In this document: in pieces, positions 17,950-26,638 of the stretch
Layout: each line of letters starts with the position of its first letter
Numbering within the stretch: position 1 is the stretch's first letter
NCBI RefSeq assembly: GCF_900104485.1
Contig: NZ_FMXQ01000003.1
Coordinates: 496,001 to 560,000, forward strand
DNA: 64,000 nucleotides
Reading direction: 5' to 3'
DNA from: Bauldia litoralis
GTDB taxonomy: Bacteria; Pseudomonadota; Alphaproteobacteria; Rhizobiales; Kaistiaceae
Position numbers and translations under genes: made by a program
Notes under the pieces: model-generated
Seen by the model: only the letters and a program-made list of their open reading frames with translations
Databases searched by the model: none
What the model was told of the DNA's origin: nothing

Positions 17950-20598
17950 TCAGATCAGCATGAAGTCGTCGACATCGAGGTCAGGCGCGCCCTTGAACTT
18001 GGCTATCTTGTCGCCGTCGTATTTCAGGACGCCGTTATCCTTGTAGTCGAACAGCTTGCTGAAATCCTTGGCCGAGAGGTCGCCATCGCTCAGCTTCTTG
18101 TGGTCGAAGACCGACATGGCGAGCAGGATGTTGTCGCCTTCGGCGCTGTCGAAATCCATGATCTTGTGGAAGGACTTGGTGATCCTGGAGTCGAAGATGA
18201 AGGAGTCGGCGCCGTTGCCGCCGATGAGCTTGTTGGTCCCCCTGCCGCCTGACAGGAGGTCATTGCCGTCGCCGCCGTTGGCCTTGTCCCGGCCCCAGCC
18301 GCCAATGATGTGGTCATTGCCGCCCAGGCCCTTGATCTTGTCGTGCTTGCCGCCACCGATGATCGTGTCGTTTCCCTCTGTGGGATTCGGCTGACCCTCG
18401 GGGGCATGCGTCGCGTCGATCTTGTCGCTTTTCTTGGTCCCCGTGATGGTGACACCCATGGCCTTCAGGTCGACCGTGATGTCGGAAAACTGGATGGACT
18501 CGAATCCATCGAGGACATCGTAGGTGTCGTCGGGGTTCGTCAGCGACCAGACGACGATGCCGGTCCCGTCCTGGGTCGGGGCCCAGGCGTAAGCGGACGA
18601 CGGGCCGGAAATCACGAACTTGTCGCTGGCCGTCTTGCCGACGAGGTGCTGAACGAGGCGCGGGTCGTCCTGGTAGACGGGGCCCTTCAGCGACGACAGG
18701 TTGATCGTCATATCGGAGAAGCGGATCGTCTCGAAGCCGAACAGGACATCCACCCCGACGCTGTTCCAGATGGCGAAACCGTCTCCCGTACTCGCCGGCC
18801 CGATCTCGTAGCCCGCCGACGACGCGCCGACGACGAAGACGTCGTTGGCCGAAGTGCCGGTGATGGTCTGGTTGCCCGCCGAGTTGTAGTAGAGCTTCTC
18901 CGAAACGGTCGTGCTGATCTCCAGGCGGACGATGCGACCGTTGGCCAGGTCGGCGAAATAGATGTAGCCGTCCGGACCTTGCGAGAAGCTGACAGGGCTG
19001 AAAGCGCCGACGTTGGTAACGAATTGCGTCTGGGTGCGGTCGTTGATGTCGACCGTGTAGATTTCGCCATCGACGATGTCGGCGAAAAAGTAGTCGTTGA
19101 GGAAGGCGGCCGGGTACTTGGAGCCCGTGTAGATGTCGCTGGCGCCGACGATCGCGCTGATCTGGTATCCCGGCTCCGCGTCGAGGTGGGAGAAGGACTG
19201 GTAGGCTGCCGTTATCGAGATGGCGCCGCTGGCCACCTGGGCGTAGAAGGCCGCGGCGCTGGCCAGGTCCTGGTATCCCGGCGCCTTGATGAGCGACCCG
19301 CTCGCGTCACCCTCGTAATAGGGCCAACCGAAATTGGCGCCGGCGTCGCCCGAATTGATCTCTTCGTGGCTGTACCAGCCGGTCTCGGACATGAAGAGCC
19401 GGCCATCGTCGGAGAAGGTCATCGAATAGGGATTGCGCAGGCCGAGCTGCCAGACCTTCGACTGGTTGGACGACAGATCGCCGAGGTCGGCGAAGGGATT
19501 GTCGGCGAGGCCGTCGCCGGTCATCGGATCGATGCGCAGGATCTTGCCGGAGAGGCTCGTGACGTCCTGAACGGCAACCGACCGGGGATCGGCGTAGCTG
19601 TATGAGGTTCCGTCGCCGACTGACACATAGAGCGCGCCGTCCGGCCCGAAGGCGAGGGCGCCGCCGGCATGCGACCGGGAATCGACCTTGATATAGTCCT
19701 CCTTGTAGAGGCCTGTCGCCGTGTCGAAATCCGAGGACGGGGCCGCGATGTAGGCGGGATCGGTGTAGTCGAGGGCGCCGTTGCCGGAGATGTCGGCGAG
19801 CGTCTTGCCGGCGGCGCCCAGCAGGATCGTCTTGCTGTTGTCGACGATCTTCAGGGTCGATCCCGACGTGTCGACCTCGTAGCGGACGACATAGGCGAAC
19901 CGGTTGCCGTTGCCGTCGGCAGCTGCCAGGCCGGTTGCGGTTGCCGTGTCCGGCGGATCGACGACATAGAAGGCATAAAGGTACGGGTTGTTCTCGAAAT
20001 CGGGGTGGAGGGCGACGTCCATCAGCCCGCGATCGCTGCTGGAATTCACTTCGTCGCGGATATCGAGAAGCACCGATTTGACGACGCCGGTCGTGGTGTT
20101 GACGACCTTGATCGTCCCCGTCTTTTCGACGACCAGGGCGGTCGACGGGTTGCCGGGCAGCCACTCGATGTTCATCGGCTGCTCGAGCCCGGTCACGACG
20201 TTCTTGGTCGTGACCGTGTAGGGCGATGTCAGTTCCGGCTGGACCGGCGGGGAAACCGGGTTCTCGTCGTCGAGGATGGAGATGTTGGTCGTGCGCGGAT
20301 AGAGCAGGGTGCCGCTGTCGATGCTGAGGATGGACAGGCCGAAGGTCTCGGTCGCCTCGGCGAGCGCATCGTTGGTGATCGGAATCTGGACCGTGATGCT
20401 GTTGGTGCCCGCGGCGATGATCGCCGAGCCGTTGCTGCCGGGAAAATCCTGGCCTGCAATGGCCGTTCCGTTGGTCGTCGCGTAGTTAACCTGGACTGCG
20501 CCGGAGGTGTCCCCGGTGCGCTGAAAGGTTACCGCCACGAACGGTTCGCCTTCCCGAACGCTGTATTCGGACGCCCCTAGAAACACCGATCCTGTCAT
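17950..20598 (-). CDS. Secreted Calx-beta / glucose-sorbosone dehydrogenase / RTX protein
   Basis: This 882-residue protein has no N-terminal signal peptide. Residues 1-112 are Calx-beta-like (YSVREGEPFVAVTFQRTGD). About 130-560 is a PQQ-dependent glucose/sorbosone-dehydrogenase-type propeller (HAGGALAFGPDGALYVSVGDG, GLRNPYSMTFSDDGRLFMSE, FGWPYYEG). Two units of about 75 residues follow, each built around a NDVFVVG/SDKFVIS strand and an F-E-x-I-x-F-S-D motif. RTX nonapeptides lie at about 745-800 (GGNDHIIGG, GGDGNDLLSGG, GGNGADSF), and the C-terminus is acidic and hydrophobic. RTX repeats without a signal peptide indicate calcium-dependent type I secretion. No type I secretion genes adjoin it. 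Its substrate is unknown. Confidence 0.9.
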   Translation of the reverse strand: MTGSVFLGASEYSVREGEPFVAVTFQRTGDTSGAVQVNYATTNGTAIAGQDFPGSNGSAIIAAGTNSITVQIPITNDALAEATETFGLSILSIDSGTLLYPRTTNISILDDENPVSPPVQPELTSPYTVTTKNVVTGLEQPMNIEWLPGNPSTALVVEKTGTIKVVNTTTGVVKSVLLDIRDEVNSSSDRGLMDVALHPDFENNPYLYAFYVVDPPDTATATGLAAADGNGNRFAYVVRYEVDTSGSTLKIVDNSKTILLGAAGKTLADISGNGALDYTDPAYIAAPSSDFDTATGLYKEDYIKVDSRSHAGGALAFGPDGALYVSVGDGTSYSYADPRSVAVQDVTSLSGKILRIDPMTGDGLADNPFADLGDLSSNQSKVWQLGLRNPYSMTFSDDGRLFMSETGWYSHEEINSGDAGANFGWPYYEGDASGSLIKAPGYQDLASAAAFYAQVASGAISITAAYQSFSHLDAEPGYQISAIVGASDIYTGSKYPAAFLNDYFFADIVDGEIYTVDINDRTQTQFVTNVGAFSPVSFSQGPDGYIYFADLANGRIVRLEISTTVSEKLYYNSAGNQTITGTSANDVFVVGASSAGYEIGPASTGDGFAIWNSVGVDVLFGFETIRFSDMTINLSSLKGPVYQDDPRLVQHLVGKTASDKFVISGPSSAYAWAPTQDGTGIVVWSLTNPDDTYDVLDGFESIQFSDITVDLKAMGVTITGTKKSDKIDATHAPEGQPNPTEGNDTIIGGGKHDKIKGLGGNDHIIGGWGRDKANGGDGNDLLSGGRGTNKLIGGNGADSFIFDSRITKSFHKIMDFDSAEGDNILLAMSVFDHKKLSDGDLSAKDFSKLFDYKDNGVLKYDGDKIAKFKGAPDLDVDDFMLI

Positions 20599-21026
20599 AA
20601 TTAACCCCGCGCGAAAGTATTGTTGACGCGTTAGTCTTGACGTTGCGGGGACACTACGATCTGTGGAGGCGAAATTTAATGCAAAATGTAATCAAATCCA
20701 TATTAATCTAAGAATTTAACATTAACTTTTAAGGTTAACTCCGGTCGATGCGAGTAATATCAAGCGGATCATCCGTCAGGACGTGCTGGTGGGCGGTCGG
20801 GCGAGCTGGTGACGGCGCTGCCGGTCCGACGCCGGATCGGGCGATTGCTTGGGCGTTGAGGTCGGAATCAACGACGGACGGCATCGCCTGCCGGCACCGT
20901 CCATTGCGGTCCCGGCGGCGGGCGGCGCGGTCGATCGATTGTAAAGGCGGGGGGAAACCGCCATGTTAAGCAGGAAAACGATGTCTTGAGGCGGCGCTCT
21001 GCCGCCGGCGAAATACAGGGACGACA
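20599..21026. other. Divergent intergenic region with AT-rich promoter island
   Basis: The 428-bp gap lies between the starts of the leftward RTX gene and the rightward thioredoxin gene. At 20680-20740 it is strongly AT-rich and has four TTAA tetramers within 20716-20738, ending in GGTTAAC. TTAA clusters can mark CtrA sites in alphaproteobacteria, but none here shows the exact TTAA-N7-TTAA spacing. I take the island as promoter DNA and see no gene. Confidence 0.4.
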
Positions 21027-21950
21027 ATGAGCACCTTTTTGACCGGAGACGGCAGCCCCGCCATGCCTGCGGGGGGCGCCAGCGACGCCGTTATCGACAC
21101 AACGACCCAAACCTTCGGCGCGGATGTCATCGAGGCATCCATGCAGCAGCCGGTGCTGGTGGACTTCTGGGCGCCGTGGTGTGGCCCCTGCCGGACCCTC
21201 GGCCCGATCATCGAGAAAGCGGTCCAGGCGTCCAAGGGCGCGGTCAGGCTGGTCAAGATGAATATCGACGAGCACCCGGCGGTTGCCGGGCAGCTCGGCA
21301 TCCAGTCGATCCCTGCGGTCATTGCCTTTTCCAAGGGCCAGCCGGTCGACGGGTTCGTTGGCGCGGTACCGGAAAGCCAGATCAAGGAGTTCATCGAGCG
21401 GGTCGGTGGTCCGGTCGGTCCTTCCGACGCCGAGGCCCTGGTGGCCGCCGGCGAGGATCTGCTGGCCGCCGGTGATACCACTGGCGCGGCCGAACGCTTC
21501 GCTGCCGTGCTGGCGGCCGAGCCGCAGTCGGTTCCGGCCACCGCCGGGCTGGTGCAGTGCCTTGTCGCGTCCGGCGACCTTGATCGCGCCCGACAGGCCC
21601 TCGATCAGTTGCCGGAAACCGCGGCCGGCGACCCGAAGGTGGTCGCCGCGCGGGCGCAACTCGATCTTGCGACGCAAGCCGCCAGCCTTGGTGACGAATC
21701 CCCGCTGGAGGCCCGCCTTGCCGCCGATCCCAACGACCACCAGGCCCGTTTCGACCTCGCGCTGCTCCGCAACGAGAAGGGCGATCGCGAAGCCGCTGCC
21801 GACGGGCTCCTTGAAATCATGGCAAAGAATCGTAGTTGGGAGGACGAGAAGGCGCGGAAGCAACTGCTGACATTCTTCGAGGCCTGGGGTCCGAAGGATG
21901 ACGCGACGCTCTCCGGTCGCCGTCGACTGTCGTCAATGCTGTTTTCCTGA
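21027..21950 (+). CDS. cnoX: Thioredoxin-domain co-chaperone with TPR-like tail (CnoX/YbbN type)
   Basis: This 307-residue cytoplasmic protein has a thioredoxin fold (about 20-130) with the redox motif C52-G-P-C55 in VDFWAPWCGPCR and the cis-proline segment IQSIPAVIAF. The C-terminal half (about 145-300) is helical and tetratricopeptide-like (ALVAAGEDLLAAGDTTGAAERFAAVL). This arrangement is the YbbN/CnoX family, which combines holdase and thiol protection activity under oxidative stress. The next gene, a Lon-N-domain protein, begins 10 nt after the stop, followed by a Trm112-like gene. Confidence 0.93.
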   Translation: MSTFLTGDGSPAMPAGGASDAVIDTTTQTFGADVIEASMQQPVLVDFWAPWCGPCRTLGPIIEKAVQASKGAVRLVKMNIDEHPAVAGQLGIQSIPAVIAFSKGQPVDGFVGAVPESQIKEFIERVGGPVGPSDAEALVAAGEDLLAAGDTTGAAERFAAVLAAEPQSVPATAGLVQCLVASGDLDRARQALDQLPETAAGDPKVVAARAQLDLATQAASLGDESPLEARLAADPNDHQARFDLALLRNEKGDREAAADGLLEIMAKNRSWEDEKARKQLLTFFEAWGPKDDATLSGRRRLSSMLFS

Positions 21951-21959
21951 GGATTGTCC

Positions 21960-22625
21960 GTGAAGGTCGGTAACTGCGCTTATGGGTGTCCGGGGGACTT
22001 GCCGGAGATCATTCCGGTGTTTCCGCTGCCCGGGGCGCTGCTTCTGCCGCGCGCCGAGATGCCTCTGAATGTCTTCGAGCCGCGCTATGTCGCGATGATC
22101 GACGCAGCGTTGGCAGGCGATCGGATCGTCGGCATGATCCAGCCCGACGAGAGCAAGGCGCCTTGCGCCTCCGGGCCGGGCCTTTGCGGTGTCGGTTGTG
22201 CCGGTCGCATTACCGCCTTTTCCGAGACCGGCGACGGGCGTTACCGGGTGACGCTGACCGGCGTCGCGCGGTTTACCGTGCTCGAGGAGCATATCGTGCC
22301 GACCGGCTACCGCCAGTGCCGGGTGACCGCCGTTCCCTATGCCGGCGATTTCAAGGCGGAGCGCGACGAGGCCGTCGACCGCGCGTCGGTCCTCAAGTCG
22401 TTCCGGGACTATCTCGACGCGCACAATCTCGAGGCGGATTGGGAAAGCGTCGACCAGGCGACGAACGAGACACTGATCAATGCCCTGGCGATGATGGCGC
22501 CCTTTGGCGCCGCCGAGAAGCAGGCCCTGCTCGAGGCGCCCGATCTCAAGACCCGGGCGGAGACCCTCGTGGCCCTGACCGAAATGGCGCTCGCCCACGA
22601 GGGCGGTGGCCGTTCGCTGCAATAA
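21960..22625 (+). CDS. Lon N-terminal (substrate-binding) domain protein
   Basis: This 221-residue protein consists of the LON substrate-binding domain alone, without ATPase or protease domains. The start of the domain is clear (IIPVFPLPGALLLPRAEMPLNVFEPRY), followed by IGMIQP-type strands and CGVGCAGRITAF. I choose the GTG at 21960 rather than the TTG at 21954 because GAGGA stands 6 nt before the GTG and directly abuts the TTG. It is in an apparent operon with the upstream thioredoxin-TPR gene. The biochemical role of stand-alone Lon-N proteins is not well defined. Confidence 0.9.
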   Translation: MKVGNCAYGCPGDLPEIIPVFPLPGALLLPRAEMPLNVFEPRYVAMIDAALAGDRIVGMIQPDESKAPCASGPGLCGVGCAGRITAFSETGDGRYRVTLTGVARFTVLEEHIVPTGYRQCRVTAVPYAGDFKAERDEAVDRASVLKSFRDYLDAHNLEADWESVDQATNETLINALAMMAPFGAAEKQALLEAPDLKTRAETLVALTEMALAHEGGGRSLQ

Positions 22626-22637
22626 GGGTGTGAATCG

Positions 22638-22835
22638 ATGAGCGATGGCGAGCGCGTGGCCGGCAAGGTCGATCCCAAGCTTCTGGAAATGCTGGTCTGC
22701 CCGCTGACCAAGACGACGCTCGAATACGATGCGGCGGCGCAGGAATTGATCAGCCGCGCCGCGAAGCTCGCCTATCCGATCCGCGACGGCATCCCGATCA
22801 TGTTGCCGGACGAAGCCCGTCAGCTCGACGCCTAG
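22638..22835 (+). CDS. Trm112-like / UPF0434 family small protein
   Basis: This 65-residue protein has the UPF0434 (YcaR) pattern: [14 protein letters not shown], a short hairpin ([20 protein letters not shown]) and [12 protein letters not shown]. The fold is related to the eukaryotic methyltransferase activator Trm112, and only one of the usual zinc cysteines is present. It follows the Lon-N gene by 12 nt and probably belongs to the same transcript. It converges with the alpha/beta-hydrolase gene. Confidence 0.93.
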   Translation: MSDGERVAGKVDPKLLEMLVCPLTKTTLEYDAAAQELISRAAKLAYPIRDGIPIMLPDEARQLDA

Positions 22836-22857
22836 ACTTCGCTACTGCTCTACGACC

Positions 22858-23589
22858 TCACCGGCTCGCGGTCTTCTGGCCCTGCAGGATCGCCAGCGAC
22901 CTGGCCAGTACGTCGTCCTGGAGTTCCTCATCCTCGTCGATATTGAGGTGGTCGACGTCCTTGCGCTGGGTGAGGTCGATGTTGATGATCTCACCCTTGT
23001 AGCGTTTGCTGCCGGTCACTTCCTGACCATAGCCCTTTGGCTTGTAGAAGTTGAGAACCTCGGCGACCCCCGGTTCGACCGGATGGGTCTGGGCAACGGC
23101 GTCGAAGACCACGACGAACCGCACCGGCACGCCGTTGTGGACGATCCAGTTGGACATCACCAGCGCGGCGTCGCCACCGAGCGAATGGCCGATGATGATG
23201 ATCGGCGCGACATTCTTGTCCTTCTTGTAGTCTTCGATGGCCTCGTTCGCGAGGCGCTGCCAGTGGGAGTGGTTGGCCAGCGTGACGGTGACGCCTTGCG
23301 CCTCGAACTTCTTGGCCAGGGCGTCCATGCCGCGCGACCAGACGTTGTGAAGGCCGCGCAGGATGATCACGCGCCCGTTCTTGTAGCCGCCGGCCGGAGG
23401 CTTGGGAATCGCCACGCTGGTGGCCGGCTTGGCAGGGTTGGTCGCGGTCTTGGCGGTTGCCTTGGGGGCGTAGGCCGGGCGGGGCGACGGCACGGGGATC
23501 GGACTCTCGGCGCCTGCCGGCACGGTCGCCGCCGCCAGCCCCAGAACGAATGCGGCGAGGGCCATCATGGCCGCCCGTCTCATTTTCAT
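22858..23589 (-). CDS. Exported alpha/beta-hydrolase-fold protein
   Basis: This 243-residue protein has a signal peptide (MKMRRAAMMALAAFVLGLAA..., cleavage near AGA-ES), a Pro/Ala/Lys-rich linker (about 30-70) and an alpha/beta-hydrolase-like domain. The nucleophile elbow is GHSLGGDA, which supplies the candidate catalytic serine; DAVAQTHPVEPG and KDVDHLNIDED downstream could provide acid and histidine. It may be a lipase- or thioesterase-type enzyme acting in the periplasm. The substrate is unknown. It lies 69 nt downstream of the methyltransferase-like gene on the same strand. Confidence 0.82.
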   Translation of the reverse strand: MKMRRAAMMALAAFVLGLAAATVPAGAESPIPVPSPRPAYAPKATAKTATNPAKPATSVAIPKPPAGGYKNGRVIILRGLHNVWSRGMDALAKKFEAQGVTVTLANHSHWQRLANEAIEDYKKDKNVAPIIIIGHSLGGDAALVMSNWIVHNGVPVRFVVVFDAVAQTHPVEPGVAEVLNFYKPKGYGQEVTGSKRYKGEIINIDLTQRKDVDHLNIDEDEELQDDVLARSLAILQGQKTASR

Positions 23590-23658
23590 CGGGTGTCTCC
23601 GTTCATGCGTAGCCCACGTCCATGTTGGCTCAAAAAATGGCCGGGAGGTGGCGACCCG

Positions 23659-24258
23659 TCAATAGATCAGCGGGATAATGCGCTTGGTTCGGCGCATATA
23701 GGCGACATAGTCGTCGCCGAAGGTCTCGATCATCAGCTTTTCCTCGCGGCCGACCCGGAGGAAGTAAAGGATGCCCCAGCCGACGATGCCCGCAAACCCG
23801 GCGACCCAGTTGGGCAGCAGCACGGCTTGAGCCAGCGCCAGCAGCCAGAAGGCCGAATACATCGGGTGGCGGACATAGCCGTAGAGCCCGGTATCGACCA
23901 GAGTGTGCTTCTTGCGCGTGTCGAGGGTCACCGACCAGTTGCGGCCAAGCTGGCGATGGGTTTCGTAGAGAAACGCCAGGGCCGCGACCATCAGGACCAG
24001 GCCGATCCAGCCCATTGTCGGGCTGAAGGTGTAGTTGGCGAACCACGGCTGGCCCGTCCCGAACCGGCTGGTGATGAAATAGATCAGCGGGATGATGGCG
24101 AGGCCGGTCAGCGACGATGCCAGCAGCCACTGGTCGTGCCGCCCGCCGGCTGAGCGCGCCACCTTGGTCTTCCGCGACCGCCGCTGGTGCGGATAACGGA
24201 CGACGAACCACAGCACGCCGCCGACAAACCAGATCCATTCCGCAACGAGTTGGCTCAT
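23659..24258 (-). CDS. Isoprenylcysteine carboxyl methyltransferase (ICMT)-family membrane protein
   Basis: This 199-residue inner-membrane protein has about five hydrophobic segments. The C-terminal half carries the ICMT/phospholipid-methyltransferase signature: DTGLYGYVRHPMYSAFW and a late GREEKLMIETFGDDYVAYMRRTKRIIP segment, which form the SAM site in this family. Bacterial members methylate unknown small lipophilic substrates. Its ATG overlaps the stop of the upstream membrane hydrolase-like gene by 4 bp (ATGA), so the two are translationally coupled. Confidence 0.9.
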   Translation of the reverse strand: MSQLVAEWIWFVGGVLWFVVRYPHQRRSRKTKVARSAGGRHDQWLLASSLTGLAIIPLIYFITSRFGTGQPWFANYTFSPTMGWIGLVLMVAALAFLYETHRQLGRNWSVTLDTRKKHTLVDTGLYGYVRHPMYSAFWLLALAQAVLLPNWVAGFAGIVGWGILYFLRVGREEKLMIETFGDDYVAYMRRTKRIIPLIY

Positions 24259-25553
24259 TCTTTTCCAATCGCGGCCGCTTTGCCGGACTTCCGGGGCGAC
24301 TGCTTCCTCTTGTAACTGCCATTCCTGGCGAAGATCGAGACCACCTTCTTGCCCAGCTTGACCCGTTTGGCCAGCCGCAGGGGGCCGAAGGCGATGTGAT
24401 AGAAGTCGTAGGAGTAGCGCTTGGCGTTCGGCATCACAAACTGCCGATGGAGGTGAAGTGAACTGCGCTGCGCCTGGCGATATCCTTCCGCGCTCATCAT
24501 GTCGCGGATCCGGATCATCCTGATGACCGGGCTGCCCGTCTTCGGGTTGCCGAGATCGGTGACGGGATTGGTCTTGTAGAAGTTGATCGGGTCGACTTTC
24601 GACTGATACTCGACCCAGAGCAGCGATTTCTCGGCGCCGACCCGGTAGACGTCCTGGCGCAAGGCCTTGGCGGCCGGGTGCAGGCCGATCTTCATGATCG
24701 AAGAGCCGACGGTGAGGAAGGCCGTCCGGCTGGCTTCCTTGTCGAGCCCGGGTGTCGCCCGATAGGCGCGGGCAATCGCCTCGACCATCATGACGGCGCC
24801 GAGGCTGACGCCCGACAGCAGCACTTCGTCGGCCTCGGGATCGCGGATCGCCTCAACGACCATCGCCGCGAACTGGTCGAGCAGAGTCTCCATCCCCGGT
24901 ATGTCGCGCTTGGCGAGGTCGGCGGCACAGGCCCAGTCGGCAAGGGCAAAATCAATGAAGAAGTAGCCGCCGACGACCCGTAGCAATAGGCCGAAGACCA
25001 CCAGCCCAACCGCGGTCGCGCCCAGTCCGCCGAAGGGGATGCCGAGCCATGCGGCCAGGAAACCGGCGCCGACGGCCAGCAGGATGAAGGCCAGCAGCAG
25101 GACCAGCGGGTAGATGAAGAAAAGGCCATAGCGGATGTTGGCCTTGAAGTAGCGACGCAGCGTTCCGGTCCAGATGAACTCGAACAGCGCCTTGTATCCG
25201 TGCAGCATGCGGCCGAGCCAGGATCGGTCGACATAGGGCGCCATCAGTTCGTCCCAGCGCAGGATGGTGTAGCGGCAGGCCGTCGACCAGTTCGGTCCGT
25301 CAGTCGTGACGTCCCAGCTGACCGAGCGCTGGTCCGGCGCGATGGCGGCCGGCGAGCATGTCGTCTCCGCCCCCCAGAGCTTGGCGAAGCGGCGCAGACC
25401 GCTGTTCATCCGATGGTCGAGCCGCTCGATCGGAATCGGCTCGAAACCGTAGATATGGATGACGCGCCGGGTCCTGACGAGATTGGGCTGGGCTGGTCGC
25501 TTGTCCGGCAATGAGCAGTTCCCGATTGGCTCCCGGCTGGGTGTGACCAGCAT
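24255..25553 (-). CDS. Membrane protein with hydrolase-like serine motif, unknown function
   Basis: This 432-residue protein has two adjacent long hydrophobic segments at about 132-190 (GLFFIYPLVLLLAFILLAVG; ATAVGLVVFGLLLRVVGG). A cytoplasmic region follows whose GVSLGA motif (about residue 249) resembles an alpha/beta-hydrolase nucleophile elbow. The N-terminal part starts with a strand (RRVIHIYGFEPIP) that could be the first strand of the same fold, with the membrane hairpin inserted into it. The C-terminus is very basic. It is coupled by a 4-bp overlap to the ICMT-like methyltransferase. I do not recognise a named family. Confidence 0.75.
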   Translation of the reverse strand: MLVTPSREPIGNCSLPDKRPAQPNLVRTRRVIHIYGFEPIPIERLDHRMNSGLRRFAKLWGAETTCSPAAIAPDQRSVSWDVTTDGPNWSTACRYTILRWDELMAPYVDRSWLGRMLHGYKALFEFIWTGTLRRYFKANIRYGLFFIYPLVLLLAFILLAVGAGFLAAWLGIPFGGLGATAVGLVVFGLLLRVVGGYFFIDFALADWACAADLAKRDIPGMETLLDQFAAMVVEAIRDPEADEVLLSGVSLGAVMMVEAIARAYRATPGLDKEASRTAFLTVGSSIMKIGLHPAAKALRQDVYRVGAEKSLLWVEYQSKVDPINFYKTNPVTDLGNPKTGSPVIRMIRIRDMMSAEGYRQAQRSSLHLHRQFVMPNAKRYSYDFYHIAFGPLRLAKRVKLGKKVVSIFARNGSYKRKQSPRKSGKAAAIGKE

Positions 25554-25639
25554 TTAGCCGAAGCCGGGGCGGGATGCCAGCGATGCTCACGCAGATCGGC
25601 CGATGATCCGTCGATGCCGGGGCGGGGCCGAGGCGGGGT

Positions 25640-25671
25640 CGCTCCCGCCCGCCAGGGTGCGGGCGAGAGCG
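25640..25671 (-). terminator. Candidate stem-loop terminator of the OpuC-type operon
   Basis: A 13-bp stem with one mismatch (arms at 25640-25652 and 25659-25671) and a 6-nt loop begins about 22 nt beyond the stop codon of the last operon gene. There is no T-tract, so it may be a 3'-end stabiliser rather than a classical intrinsic terminator. Confidence 0.45.
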
Positions 25672-25693
25672 GTTACTGTTCGCGGAAGGGCGG

Positions 25694-26578
25694 TCAGATG
25701 AGCCCGTTGCTGCTCAGGAACTCGGTCGCGACATCCTCGATCGTCATCTTGTCGACATCGACCTTGGCGTTGAGCATCTGCATGGTTTCGTCGTCGAGCT
25801 TCGCCGAAAGGGCATTGAGCGGCTGGGCCAGGGTCGGGTTGGCCTCAAGCGTGTCGCTGCGCACCACCGGAACGATCGCGTAGTCGGGGAAGTAGCCCTT
25901 GTCGTCGTCCAGGACGCGGAAGTCGAAGGCGGCAATCCGTCCGTCCGTGGCGAAAACCAGCGCGAGATCGACCTGGCCCTCGTTCAGCGCCTGGTAGGTG
26001 AGGCCGGAATCCATCGCCTTGAGGTCGGCGCGGCTGGTCTCGAAGCCATAGGCCTCCTCAAGGCCCGGCAGTCCGTCCGGCCTCTTCGGGAACTCGGCAT
26101 TCACCGCCATGATCAGTCCGCCATCCGCATTGTAGGATGCGGCGAGGTCGGACAAGGTCTTCACGTCCTTGGTGCTGTCCTCGCCGGACTTGACCGCAAG
26201 GGCATAGGTATTGTTGGCGTTGGAGGGATCGAGCCAGGTCAGGCCCTGCTCTCCGTCCATCTCCTTCACCTTGGCATAGGTCGCCGCGGCGTCCATCGGA
26301 TCGCTGACCTTGTTATAGGTAACCAGCGACGTGCCGGTATACTCCCAATAGACGTCGACCTGCCCGTTCAGCTGGGCATTGCGGAGCACCTGGGAGCCCA
26401 TGCCGTCGCGCTTGTCGACATCGAAGCCCTCTGCCTCAAGAAGCTGTGTCGTCATCTCGGCCAGAAGCAGTTGTTCCGTGAAGTCCTTGCCGCCAACGAC
26501 CACGTCCGCAGCCTGGGCGGATGCGGTCAGGGCGACGCCGGCAATCGCCGCCGTGAGAATCCTGGTCAGGTCTTTCAT
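25694..26578 (-). CDS. Osmoprotectant ABC transporter substrate-binding protein (OpuCC/OsmF type)
   Basis: This 294-residue protein has a signal peptide (cleavage near SAQA-AD) and the QAT/OpuAC-type binding fold: VVVGGKDFTEQLLLAEMTTQLLEAEGFDVD, then QVDVYWEYTGTSLVTY, and later LTYQALNEGQVDLALVFATDGRI. These match OsmF/OpuCC proteins that bind quaternary amines such as glycine betaine or choline-related compounds in the periplasm. It is the last gene of a four-gene leftward operon (permease, ATPase, permease, binding protein). Confidence 0.93.
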   Translation of the reverse strand: MKDLTRILTAAIAGVALTASAQAADVVVGGKDFTEQLLLAEMTTQLLEAEGFDVDKRDGMGSQVLRNAQLNGQVDVYWEYTGTSLVTYNKVSDPMDAAATYAKVKEMDGEQGLTWLDPSNANNTYALAVKSGEDSTKDVKTLSDLAASYNADGGLIMAVNAEFPKRPDGLPGLEEAYGFETSRADLKAMDSGLTYQALNEGQVDLALVFATDGRIAAFDFRVLDDDKGYFPDYAIVPVVRSDTLEANPTLAQPLNALSAKLDDETMQMLNAKVDVDKMTIEDVATEFLSSNGLI

Positions 26579-26638
26579 TTTCTTCTCCTCTGTCGTTCAG
26601 GTTCATTCACCGAGGGGTGAAATCGGAAAAAAGGGCGG

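Noticed and set aside
20716-20738. Cluster of TTAA tetramers considered as a CtrA binding site
   Set aside because: None of the pairs has the required 7-nt spacing, so the cluster is better explained as AT-rich promoter DNA.
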